Below the pieces are notes generated by a model. The model saw nothing but the letters and a program-made list of their open reading frames with translations. It made no database searches and was not told the DNA's origin. From Lenzites betulinus (taxonomy: Eukaryota > Basidiomycota > Agaricomycetes > Polyporales > Polyporaceae), in the NCBI GenBank assembly GCA_022264855.1, contig JABYQU010000037.1, positions 186,001 through 250,000 of the forward strand: a DNA stretch of 64,000 nucleotides. Direction: 5' to 3'. A program made the translations under genes and the position numbers. The stretch's first letter is position 1. Each line of letters starts with the position of its first letter. This document shows positions 13,301-23,373 of the stretch, piece after piece.

Positions 13301-14564
13301 TTGCTGCGTTCCTTCGACGCCATCGTTCGTCCGGCTTGGCCTATTCCGGTAGAGGGTGCTCCGCTTGATATCTTCCTTCAAGTTCTCGATCCTATCCTCT
13401 AAGACTTCATCGGCCTGGAAAAGCACGGACGGTGCCATGCCGAGGTCCTTCCCGTTCTTGACGTCCTCCATGAATTCGCTCCAGATGTTAGCGTCGCAGC
13501 TCTCCAAGTACTGAACGACGTCAGTGTAGCACTTCATCATCGACTCCTTCTTCGACTGTCCTTTGCCAAACCCGATGCGACGGTCGCCTACGATCATGTC
13601 AGCTTGCCAGTAGGTGCGGGTGGGCTGGCTGTAGTCGACATCCGGCTTCGAGAAACGGAAACGACGACAGTAGTAGTCCATGAAGTGACGGGCTTTTTCG
13701 TATGTAACGACGGTTCCGTCGGACAGGGTCGTGTCGATCGGAGTCGCGGTCTCTTTCTCCACTGGCTGCTTGTCTTTCCTTTTCTCGAACTACTATATGT
13801 GAGCGCTGCACTGTTAAAGTGGGCAGGAGTTATAGCACATACAGCGCCGACGGTGTCCAGTTGGTACATGGCGGATAGGGCGGCAAGGTTCTCCGCAAGT
13901 TTCCTGTTTGAATGGTCGCCTGTTCCAACGATTTCCCCTCCATCATGCTTGATGTGTATGGTGACTCTAAAAACGCGCTCGTGAAGTTTCAACATGCATA
14001 TACTGATATCGAAATCATTTACCTCCAGACAGCCTGCTCAGTCCCTTCCACGACTCCATGTGTACCGTTGAACTCCATCTGGCCCCCAGTAGAGTTCATG
14101 ATGTAATTGTTCAGCGGGGACTTGGGATTCGTCTCGTGGATCTTCTTCAGGGGTTTTGTTTTGAAAGCACTGGTGATATATGCCTCATCGTACACGGGAG
14201 CGGGGAGAGGGGGTAAGTTCGGTATGCTCTTCCCTTTCCTCTTCCCTCCACGAGAACCCGAGGCGTTGTTCTTGTGAGCCCTGGCTAATAGCGAGGCAGA
14301 GGCGCCACGACCACCACCGCGAAAGGGCTGCCGAGATGAGCCTGATGCGCTGTGATCAGCCTTGTGCATTTTTGCGGGAGGTTCCTCGGCGCCGGGAGAG
14401 TCTGAAGTACGTTTGGGGGAGGCCGTCGGCTTGACGGCGGTGGCTTGTTGAGCGTAGAAGCGGGATGGCGATGCCGAGGAGGACGCGAGGGGGGAGGATG
14501 GTGTAGTAAAGTTCGATGGCATGAGAAGGCTACGCCTGAGTCTCAGAGAGAAGGCAAGACGCAT
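10340..14564 (-). CDS. dsRBD-containing DExH-box RNA helicase (DHX9/DHX30/DHX36 group)
   Basis: ATP-dependent RNA helicase of superfamily 2. Four exons (14564-14023, 13966-13843, 13789-11093, 11041-10340) give 1354 residues. Residues about 155-220 form a dsRNA-binding-like module (NNYIMNSTGG ... GEIVGTGDHSNRKLAENLAA). A second weaker one follows (YWQADMIVGDRRIGFGKGQSKKES). The helicase core shows motif I AATGSGKTT, Ia TQPRRIAA, II DEVH, III SATI, V STNIAETSVTIP and VI QRAGRAGRHRPG, followed by the helicase-associated and OB-fold-type C-terminal regions. The tail (last ~60 residues) is Ser/Gly/Pro-rich. The first residues, MRLAFSLRLRRSLLMPSNF and then SPSRFYAQQ, are Arg-rich without acidic residues and look like a mitochondrial presequence; an alternative start is the Met at residue 15. 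Substrate RNA is unknown. Confidence 0.92.
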
Positions 14565-15008
14565 AAGGCTGTGGGCAGCACAGACGAATCTGGAAGACAG
14601 TTTGGCTGTTATGTGGTGAATGTGAAGGGAGTTTAACCGACCTAGTAATGAACCCTCTGAGGGTTCGCTTCCACTCCGAGCAACTTTCTACGCTACTTAT
14701 GGCCCGTTTTGAAGCGTGACTCTCTGCAGGAGCTGGACAATGGTGGTGACAAGTCGACGGAGGTCGGAGAGAGGGTAGAAGAAGCGACTCGGCTACAAGT
14801 AACAATATTTAAGCGCTCTATAGCGTGTCCGGTAAAAGCTCTATACTGACTCTAGAGCTTAGAACTTACGGAATCGCCACGAATTGCTTCTCATGTGTGC
14901 AACTGTTCCAATCGCAACGTCGGGACACCAACGTATGGGATTATTAATCTACGCATGCGCGTACGGATTACAGATATATCATGTTTCTAGTGCAGAGCTG
15001 GCTAAATT
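14565..15008. other. Intergenic: helicase promoter and HscB 3' end
   Basis: No gene is seen in this 444-base spacer between two genes on the minus strand. Confidence 0.45.
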
Positions 15009-15872
15009 TCATTCATCATGGGTCACGTCGGGCCATGCCGCCGCAGCGAGCTCAATGCGCCGAAGATACCTCAGTTTGACCGTTGCCTTACGTAGCGCAG
15101 GCCAGTTTTTCGCTGCCACGAGTTGCGTGATCTCTTCCAAGACCTCCTGCGTTTTTGCTAGGGGACGGTCAGTAAGCTACTGGTTGAAGCTTCAGGTATG
15201 CATACCGTCGGCCTCCGCCCTGATTTCGGCCACGTCCTCTTCCGATTCCGCACAGTCAAGGCCCTCGCGTGCTTCCATGACCACCATCAAAAGCTCCGGG
15301 TCGTCCGTGCTGTCCGTCTCTTCGCTTGCATGACCTTCACGAGCAAGGATATATTCCGCTCTGCGTAATGGGTCGGTCAATCGATGTAGGGCTTCATTGA
15401 TCCGAGACGACATAGCAGCAGCGATGGCTTGTTGGTCCTGAGGTCGAATAGATGAACAGGCTCAATCCTAGCTTGTCAACCAAGCCGGGCTTACTGGAGG
15501 TTTCGACACCCATCTATCGGGATGAACGACAGACTGGACAGCTCTGAACTGCTTCTTCAGGTGTAGCACATCGACAAGGAACGGGTTTGGTTCATATGGG
15601 GTACCCAACATCTCATGATACGTCATAGACTGGGGGATTGGCTCGATGAAAGAGCAGTTCGAACAGACAGGCAGTGCAGTTGGCAGTGGGGAAGAGCATG
15701 AAGGACAAAGCTTGGGGCACTTTGAGACGTCGGTGTGCTTGTTCCGTGAGCCTACACGAGCGACGGTCGGTATATGTCGGGACAGATAAGCTCTCCTTCC
15801 GTTTGAGTAACGGAGGGATGGCAGAGGGGCGCGAAGGAGATTGAAGGATGCGAGCGCACGGAGGCGAAACAT
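15009..15872 (-). CDS. JAC1: Mitochondrial J-domain co-chaperone HscB/Jac1
   Basis: Co-chaperone that delivers the Fe-S scaffold (Isu) to mitochondrial Hsp70 and stimulates its ATPase during iron-sulfur cluster transfer. Three exons (15872-15495, 15437-15206, 15157-15009) give 252 residues. The N-terminus MFRLRALASFNLLRAPLPSL is a good mitochondrial presequence. A zinc-ribbon-like pair CPSC and CSNC (residues about 55-75) matches the metazoan-type HscB N-terminal domain, which yeast Jac1 lacks. The J domain carries the HPD motif (VVHPDRW) and EALHRLTDPLRRAEYIL. The C-terminal three-helix region (about residues 165-250) is the Isu-binding domain. It shares a very short divergent promoter with the next gene. 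Confidence 0.9.
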
Positions 15873-15976
15873 GACGGCGACGATAGAGCTTGGGAGAGTG
15901 ACGTCATGTGATTGCAGGTGCTCATATAGAACTTTGAAGGACCCTAACCCCGCACATCCCTCACCCTGGTTGACCC
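15873..15976. promoter_or_regulatory. 104-base bidirectional promoter
   Basis: Only 104 bases separate the start codons of the minus-strand HscB gene and the plus-strand dysferlin-domain gene, so both promoters must share or overlap this interval. It includes cacgtcatgtgattg-type sequence near 15900 (tgacgtcatgtgat), a perfect CRE/ATF-like TGACGTCA core at 15900-15907. Confidence 0.6.
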
Positions 15977-17436
15977 ATGTCTGAGTCTACTACCTCTCGT
16001 TCCCCCTCTCCGGCTGGCCCGTCCTCTCCAACAGCATACGCATTGGCACCACCGCCGCCAGAAGCCATACAAATAGATGATTACATTGCCGCAGAGGAAG
16101 CTCGTCGGCGGTTCTATTCACGCGGTTTCTTCCACAACGTTTCCCTCCCCCACTTTCGCAAACGGCGGGCCAAAGCCCGGAGGCGGGAGGCCTCTCTCGC
16201 GTCTTCCTCAGTTGTAAATGTCGATGCGTTTGCATCCACACCAGAGATACCCGACTTAGTGGACATTTCGGAAGGCGCTGAACTTGACGAGGACTACGAC
16301 AAAGATGTCTACCGCTGGGCCATCCTATATGAGAATCAAAGAGGGTATGTGTATGTATATCCTCGTTCTTGTCTCTCGGTAGCTCACCGCCATGCAGTGC
16401 CATGGTCCTCTCCACCGCATACTACTCCGCGCTCACGCTTCTGCCTCTGGATCCACCACCATTCACGATACCCACCGCTATCCGTTCACCACGCAAGAAC
16501 CAACCAACTGTATCTCTGGAGGATTATCCGTTGCCAGACGGGTCGTGGAAATGGGTTTCACGCGCGTGGATGATTGACATGCGAGGGGACGGCCAGGTGC
16601 AATACGACGGCTTCGAGTACAGCCGCTCGTTTCGCAGCAAGAAGTGGAGCCCCAACCCTGGGTTCATGAGCAATCGTGGGCTCGTGCGAAGACGGCGATG
16701 GATACGGCTTATGATGCGCCCCGCACATCGACCACATAACGACGCGGAAAGCGTCTTCGGCATTCCCGGCGCGTTGCTGGCCTTGCCGCATCTCTCCCAC
16801 GACGAAGAAGGCGCGACGCGGCCGCCCTCTGTCATTCTTTCTGTATCAGACGACGATGAAAAGGGTGCCGCTGTCTGGAAAGGCGATGAGGACGACTGGG
16901 ATCGATGTCATACGGCGTTGCGGCGGCTTGGACGGGACGGCAGAAAGCTGGAGCTTTGGGCAAGCTGGCTTGGAATACCGGAGAGCGCCTCACTATCGCG
17001 GTGTGCATCGATAATGCCTTCCTTAACACAACCCCGCGCCAGAGGAGAGCCATCCGAGTCGCACGAGACAGCCTTCGACTCCGAAGGGCTGTCAACAGCT
17101 TCGAGCCAAACAGAGGCCGACAGACTCACTGCCGATGTGGGGATGAACATCTCACAAGGCTGCAAGGAGTATATCGCCTCTGTAGTGCGCGCTCATGTAA
17201 GTGCATCTAGACACGCGTGTCATCTGCATCCTGCTGATTTATCGATGCAGGGGCCGGAAATCCTAGGTTCACTGGTTTACCCCGACTCACGCGCGAAGCT
17301 TCTGCGCTTCTTCGGGCAAGTGGGAATTCTCGAGGACTTTCGCACGGGACTAGGAGCTTCCGAAAGTGCCCGCGCGCTCGATTTTTGGAGTTATACCCAG
17401 GATATGGAGAAGACAGGCCCGCAACCAACTTCGTAG
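15977..17436 (+). CDS. Dysferlin-domain protein, Spo73/Mug65-like
   Basis: Probable membrane-associated protein with a dysferlin domain, the type found in fungal Spo73 (prospore membrane extension), Mug65 and Pex30-family proteins. Exon 1 is 15977-16344; exon 2 begins at 16398. The conserved region runs from VYRWAILYENQRG across the intron through DGSWKWVSRAWMIDMRGDG and YSRSFRSKKWSPNPG to the basic RGLVRRRRWIRLMMRP, the usual DysF/DysC tryptophan-rich ending. The N-terminus is Ser/Pro-rich and holds a basic patch (FRKRRAKARRREA). A canonical GT-AG intron of exactly 54 bases (17197-17250) lies in an open frame, so the product is 468 residues unspliced or 450 if spliced. Role in spore formation is inferred from family members. 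Confidence 0.78.
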
Positions 17437-18110
17437 TTCTTTCATTGAGTTCTCCATCTATATCATTCTCAACGCATGTGCTTTCCGAGCTACCTACGTT
17501 GTTCAATATTAACACCGCCTACGCTCGACACACCAATACTTTCACACTGGTGGAGCGGGATCCTCAAAAGATATATATTCAAGAACTCGCTTGAAAGGCG
17601 ACGCGATAAGAGCATGGCTCTATACGCTATGCACCTCGTATGGCACACATACGTTTCCCCCCTTGCTCTACCCCACTCAGTGACACAGTTCCGCTGCCGC
17701 ATTTCTTAGACATGTTTGCAGGGGCAACCAGACAACCGCGTACCGACGCGCATCCCTGCACGCCGCGTGTCAACATCATACAACGTGTAGCCATAACACC
17801 CCAGCTTCACACCCCACGCGTCACCAGTATAACATACTTATAACAGGGTCTACTACCCTGAGTATTGAAACAACACCGTCCTCCGCAATGAGATGAAACA
17901 GAGACTATGGATAGCGAACGACGAGACCTGCCTAAAATGGACCCGCACTTTCCCCGCATCAGCGCTCGATCGCACACACGCATGTGATTGAGTTTCTATT
18001 CACGCGCGGTGCGCCTGAGCTCATCGCCCGCAGCGCTCAGGTTCCTCTTGATATAGCCCCCCACTCGCCATGTGTGCCTCTTAGGTCTCGAACTCCCTCT
18101 GCGCCTCCAC
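17437..18110. other. Intergenic, no gene seen
   Basis: 674 bases between two plus-strand genes. Open frames are short and unremarkable. From about 18000 the sequence becomes C/T-rich and should be the promoter/leader of the following gene. Confidence 0.45.
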
Positions 18111-20054
18111 ATGAAGCTCCAGGACGTGCAGAAGGTCGTGCACGACGCGCCGCACGACCTCGCCGACTTCCTGCACACCCTTCCCGACGACCACCCACTC
18201 CAGATCGCGCTCCGGACATACGGCCTCGCTCTCTCCCTCGCGCTCGGTCCGACGTTACTGTCGACGGTTACCTCCGCAAAAGCGCGTGCGCAAGGCTTTG
18301 AACGCATCCTACAGGTCGTTCGACGCGAGCTGGGCCCCACTGCGTTCGCGTCCTCCATAACCGTCGGCATAGCAGGCGGTGCCGCTCTCCGCCACCTCTG
18401 GGAGAAATGGGGGTCTGAGAAGTCACCGGGAGCAGGCGAGCCTAAGGATGTACTCAGCAAAGTGAAGGTGTGGCTTGCGTCGTTGAAGAGCTCGCATAAG
18501 ACGTTCCTTTCGAACGTCATTTCGTCCGCCTTCGCCATCGCACTATTACAGTCCGGCCCGAAGCATGCCAAGTCAGTGCAGGGCGGACGACCCTCACCGA
18601 CGCTGGACCTCTCCTTTCTGGTACTGGTGCGAGCCATGGACAGCCTCGTACAACTGGCGCTCTTCAAGCCGTCAGAGGCCAGCGAACGTGACCTCCCGGA
18701 GGTCGTCAAGCAGAAGCGGCGAGCTGCTAGCACTAAGTGGTCCGTCCGCTTAGATGCCCTAGTCTTCTGGGCCTGCTGTGCAAGGTATGTTTGTACGACC
18801 GTCTGTGTCCTACCATACTGAATCTATCCAACCAGAATCATGTGGTGCTATTACTATGAGCCTGATAGGTGGGCCAAACCTGCTTCCTGACCTGACATGA
18901 TACTGATGGCGACTGCGGCATTAGGTTACCTCGTTCTTACAACAAGTGGTACGATGAAAGTCCTTTTCCCTTATGCCGCCGATATTCAGACACTATTCTA
19001 CATATTACAGGATCTCGAAAATGGCCGACATCGACCCACGCCTCCTCACAGCCGTGCGCGGGATCCGCGAGGGAACTTACTCGTACTCCAAGGAGACCAC
19101 CGGGCCGCGCGACGTCGTCACTGGTCTCGCCCGAGACCTCGGTTACCCACCTTCATGGGGAGATTTCACTCAGCTGCCTGCGTACGGCGGTCCCCAAGCC
19201 AACGAGACATGGAAGGCTTTGGGCGTCACAAACCGCAACGGTGTAGGCGGGTTACCGTGCGAGGTTATCCACGGTCGCACTGAGGGGGTTAGCTGCACCA
19301 AGAACGCTGCAATGAGAGGAGCATGGGCGTTCGCCGAAGCCGTTGCTATCTACCTTCCGGTCAGCATCGTCCGACTCAATATCTCCCGGCCACCACTGAC
19401 ACAATCATCCGCAGGTTCACGCCCTGCCCACCCTTCTTACCCGCCCGCAGAAAATGCTCGAGGTTCCGCGGCTCATCGGCATCCTTCTATCCGTTGCCCG
19501 CAGCGCGACCTTCCTCTCGGCATTTGTGGCGTCCAACTGGTTCACAGTCTGCTGCACGCGGACGCTCTTCCTTGCGCGCCTCTTCCCCGGGATCGGACAC
19601 GACTTCTGGGACGGCCCGCAGGGCTGCACTATGGCCGCCAGCCTCGTGTGCGGTGCTAGCATCTGGATCGAGCGCGGGCGGCGGAGAGGGGAGATGGCGC
19701 TCTACGTGCTGCCGCGCGCCGTCCGTGCGTGTTTGCCGGTCGAGTGGCTGAAGGGCGGCAGAACTAGCGTACGATGGGCGGAGAGGTAGGCGTTTCGAAA
19801 TGGGTGGCGTGGTGTCATGCTGAATTCATCGCCTCTACAGGCTCGCCTTCATCCTTTCGCTCTCCACGCTTTTGACGGCGGCGATACACCGCCCTGATAC
19901 CCTCCGCGGACTGTCTCGATGGGGACTGTCCTTCGTCATGAACGGGCCCAATGCCGGTTTCTGGAAGCGGAAACGTCTTGATACCAACGCCCTTCCGACG
20001 CCGAGAGCAACCAGCCCCGCAGAGGATGCTAAGGACGTTCAGACGGACCAGTAG
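18111..20054 (+). CDS. TMEM135-like multi-pass membrane protein
   Basis: Homologue of TMEM135 (PMP52), a peroxisome/mitochondria-associated membrane protein; its biochemical activity is not settled. Six exons (18111-18784, 18836-18868, 18925-18948, 19011-19359, 19415-19785, 19841-20054) give 554 residues. Hallmark sequence is built across three tiny exons: IMWCYYYEPDR, then LPRSYNKW, then ISKMADIDPRLL, matching the family's 'YEP-R-LP-SYNKWI' signature. Hydrophobic segments occur near the N-terminus (TYGLALSLALGPTLL), around FASSITVGIAGGAAL, LIGILLSVARSATFLSAF and LAFILSLSTLLTAAIH. An in-frame Met at 18072 would add 13 residues; I chose 18111 because the preceding stretch reads like leader sequence. 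The downstream Dph7 gene ends only 61 bases away on the other strand. Confidence 0.85.
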
Positions 20055-20115
20055 ATCTTTGTAACCTTACGATATTCCCGCGATAATCATATATAGCATA
20101 CGTACGTGTTTGGGT
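20055..20115. other. 61-base convergent spacer
   Basis: The TMEM135-like and Dph7 stop codons are 61 bases apart and face each other, so the two transcripts very probably overlap at their 3' ends. Confidence 0.5.
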
Positions 20116-21593
20116 TTATGCTCTCCATAGTTGCAACGTATGGTCGTAAAACGAACAGCTTGCTACAAAGGTATCTTCATCGCCTCCGTCCCGCGCGAAA
20201 GACCAGTCGGCGCCATAAGCTAGCGATGTATGCCCGTCGAAGCGCTTGACCACCTCCCACGACTGATCAGAGGACGCGAGAGTAGTGCTCGGATCCCCTG
20301 CCCCGAAATCGAGCTTGACCACCTTGAAGCCGTCGTGCATACAGGCCACGAGAAGATCGCTTTTGCGTGCGGGTGACGGATGCCACTTGACGCGCCACGC
20401 TCCGCCCCCGACGTCCGCTTCAGTGAGCGGCACAAGTGGCTTGCGCGTGTCGAAGATGCGAACGGTATTGTCGTAACTGACGAGGAAATTTATACGACAA
20501 GCGCTACGAGTGGTGAGCTACACACGTACCTTCCGACTGCAAGTATATGTTCAATATGGGGATGGCTCTGGATGGTCGTCACACCCGCATCGAAACTGCA
20601 AAACTAAGCATCTAGCAGATCATCTATGCGGGGTATGGTCTTACCGTTTGTTCACAAATGTTGGTGTCCCGCCCTGGCGGATGTCCCAACCTTTCATTTT
20701 GAGGTCGTCGCCGCCTGGTAACATGAGTACGAAGGAGCACGTGTACTTTGCTACCGATGGCTTACCGGAGTAAACGACGTTAGTGTCCCAGTAGTTCCAC
20801 GCGGCAATCCAAGGCTCGTAGTCGTGCGCATGCCATGAGTCTGTAACTGTCAGACCGCTTGTGCCTTCTGGCTGTAGTAGTGAAAGGGACCCATCCGACA
20901 ACGAGACGATGAGATTGCCCAGCGCGCTGCTGTGCTGTGCATCAGCTGAATGTCTGCATTCGCAAAGCTCGTTCGTACTGACCTTGCAGGGCTTCTTCGA
21001 TTTGACCAGTCAAGTGAGAGACAGAGCGTCTCGGTTGAAGCACAGGAGATGGTCTGTACCAGCCGTAGGCGACTCTGCGGGCTGTCAGTGAATCACTGGG
21101 CTGTAGCATGTTTCGTGACAACATACTTCGTCGTTATGCAGCTCATGTAATGTGATGTGGCCCTCCGAGTCAGCTATAGCGAGAAGAGGTAGAGCAGAAG
21201 CTCCGCGATGGCACCTATCCGGACTCAATAGATGCCCCGATTTCGACATCGAAGGAATCCTGACCATTTCATGTCCAGGATCGCTGCCAGTTCAGTCTCC
21301 TGCAGGAGTTCACTGTGCTATGAGTTGTGAGTATATCAAGTTCTATATAGCTGTTGTCCTTACAATTGATCGCCCTCTTGGACCCGAAAGAGCAGACATT
21401 TGCCCCGCCTCTTCTGCGGCCTCTTTGGCGTCTCTGGGGGAGGGGTCGAAGCATTATCTTCTCCTCTGCTAGTAGAGGCAGGAACTTCCGTTTGCTCGAG
21501 CTTGTACGTCCCGACTACGAAAATGTCGGTAGCATCTGGATGGGGGCAAAATTCGGCAGAGTCCGCCGGCCAATCCGTATCGTAACCAGTCAT
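20116..21593 (-). CDS. DPH7: Diphthine methyl ester hydrolase Dph7 (WD40, WDR85-like)
   Basis: WD40 protein that removes the methyl ester from diphthine methyl ester during diphthamide synthesis on elongation factor 2. The N-terminus MTGYDTDWPADSAEFCPHP and IFVVGTYKLEQ matches the family opening. Later exons carry LPLLAIADSEGHITLHEL, LCLSLDWSNRR, VSLSDGSLSLLQPEG, DYEPWIAAWNYWDTNVVYSG and ILAVGSYDNTVRIFDTRKP. The C-terminus holds the family signature GADWSF and ASCSFYDHTLQLW. A Ser/Pro/Lys-rich insert lies in the first exon (about residues 32-65). The gene has at least five introns; I fixed the first and last codons but not each splice site. Confidence 0.87.
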
Positions 21594-21959
21594 TGCAGCT
21601 CAATTTTCTAGCCATTCAGGAGTCAGCAGCCTACATCAATGTCTCTCAAACCCGATCAACATACTCCAAGTGTGACTCCTTTACTTTCTTATGGTCGCGA
21701 TTCGATTGTCCTCGCGGTGAGCCTGCAAGCGGAGAACTTGCGTCCAAAACTTAGGCGTGACCTGGCGTAACGCGTGAGATATTTTGTGACGCGACGCGGT
21801 TGAAAGGGCGCTTAAACTGTCCTTCCGGCGCTTGCGCGGTACGTTGTAAGTTAGCCACAACGTCCGTGCATGGACCATTTCTGTCACTTGTACACAGCGA
21901 AGCGCCACTGAAGTAAAGTCAAAGGAGAGGGTATTTAAACCACTACAATCGTAGTAAAC
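21594..21959. promoter_or_regulatory. Divergent promoter of DPH7 and MED20
   Basis: 366 bases separate the two start codons. No open frame of interest is present; a stretch near 21920-21945 (gagagggtatttaaacc) on the plus strand looks like a weak TATA-type element about 25 bases before the Med20 ATG. Confidence 0.5.
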
Positions 21960-23217
21960 ATGGGATACACTGGGTAAATTTGACCCCACTGTCTATGCGA
22001 GAGCGACAACTGAGCAGGGGACTTGCTTCACAGACTAGCAAGATGGATGAATGCACCTGTCACGAGCATTGAGCTCATTCACCACAATATTACTCGAAAT
22101 CACCAAGTACGTATCGCCTCTCCGCAACTTCGCTCAAAGTCTCATGATTCTTCCTCTACTAGGGCCAATACAGGGGGAAATGGTCTCTCAGCGTCCGCTC
22201 CTACCGCTCCACCCTGAGCTCGATCCCAGGGTACCAAGTGCACGCCGAGCGCTCGATGTGCACGCTCACTATGAACGGCAGGTCCCCCCGTCCCTTGCTC
22301 CGCACCCGCTGCTCACCCGTAGCATAGACAACGTCTTCGTCCTGCTCGAAGACCCCGCCGCGCCCATGCACGCCGAATACCAGCAAAAAGCCGCCGAGCT
22401 CGCCGCATCGCAGCCCGGCGTCCCCCTCCCCCCGCCCGCGCACTACCGGCACACCTTCCCCACGCTCAGCCCGCCCGGCGCGCTCGAGCAGATGCTCGCG
22501 CAGCTGCGCGCGCGCTGGGTGTCCGTGCGGCAGACGGGCGGCGGCGCGGCCGCGTCGGCGCAGCTCGTCGCGAGCTCGGGCAGCGGGACGGGCGTCGCCG
22601 GCGGCGGCGCGAGCCAGAAGAGCCAGGGGACGGGCCAGCAGCTGACGGTGGAGGGGAACGTGTATGCGATTGGGACGGATTGGTTGGTGCGTGCGGGGAA
22701 TGTGATGCAGGCGGGCGGGGCGGTTAAGGGGATGTTTTTGGAGGTATGGCAGGGTTTGCGTTTTGTTTTGGATGGGAGGCTGATGTGGGGCGTGGATGGT
22801 TGCAGGCGGAGTATTTGCCGTTGGCGACGATGCCGACGCGGACGAACGAGCATGGGTTGACGGACTTGCAGTTTTTGCTGTCGAATTTGCTGCTGTCGGT
22901 GCTGCCTAACGTGCCGGATGCGCGAATCGTGGCAGTAACGATCGGGTATGTCTTTCATCTTGCCGATAGCATTGCAATTGCACACTTGCCAGTTACTCAT
23001 GTCGTCTATTTGTAGTGACGCGCAATGGGAAGAGATTCTGTGGGACGAGCCAGACGAGGACGAGCAGCCAAAGACCGCGGAAAGAGACGAGGACGACATC
23101 TACGCGGAGGAGGGTGACCTCCCTGCGACACGTAAAGGCGACTGGGTCGGCGTAGAGCGAGACAGACGATCTGCCTTCCTGATCATCGGCGCGTTGAAGC
23201 AGGAGAACATGTTGTGA
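21960..23217 (+). CDS. MED20: Mediator complex subunit 20
   Basis: Head-module subunit of Mediator (Srb2/TRFP family), bridging activators and RNA polymerase II. Six exons (21960-21973, 22034-22106, 22163-22281, 22323-22743, 22806-22945, 23016-23217) sum to 969 bases, 322 residues. The 14-base first exon supplies MGYTG, joining to LARWMNAPVTSIELIHHNI, the usual Med20 opening. Then come GQYRGKWSLSVRSYRSTL and the strongly conserved IGTDWLVRAGNVMQAGGAVK ... GMFLEAEYLPL near the middle. An apparent stop at 22315-22323 is avoided by a 41-base GT-AG intron (22282-22322). A Ser/Gly/Gln-rich insertion (about residues 165-205) and an acidic C-terminal region (WDEPDEDEQPKTAERDEDD) are lineage features. 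Identification rests on motif recall rather than search. Confidence 0.85.
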
Positions 23218-23373
23218 CGATGCCTTTCATTTGTATATACGATGCCTCAATTCTTTTCCCAGTCACAGCTTACTTCGCATACTTCATTCCTCGAGCACCA
23301 TATTGTACATCTAGCGGCATTTCTTGACCCTTTATCAACGTTATCGTGCGCATAAACCCTCGAAGATGACGCT
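23218..23373. other. Convergent spacer
   Basis: 156 bases between the convergent Med20 and transaldolase-family stop codons; nothing else is seen. Confidence 0.45.

Noticed and set aside
22315..22323. Apparent stop in MED20, possible pseudogene
   Set aside because: A 41-base GT-AG intron restores the frame and the exon total of 969 bases is divisible by three.
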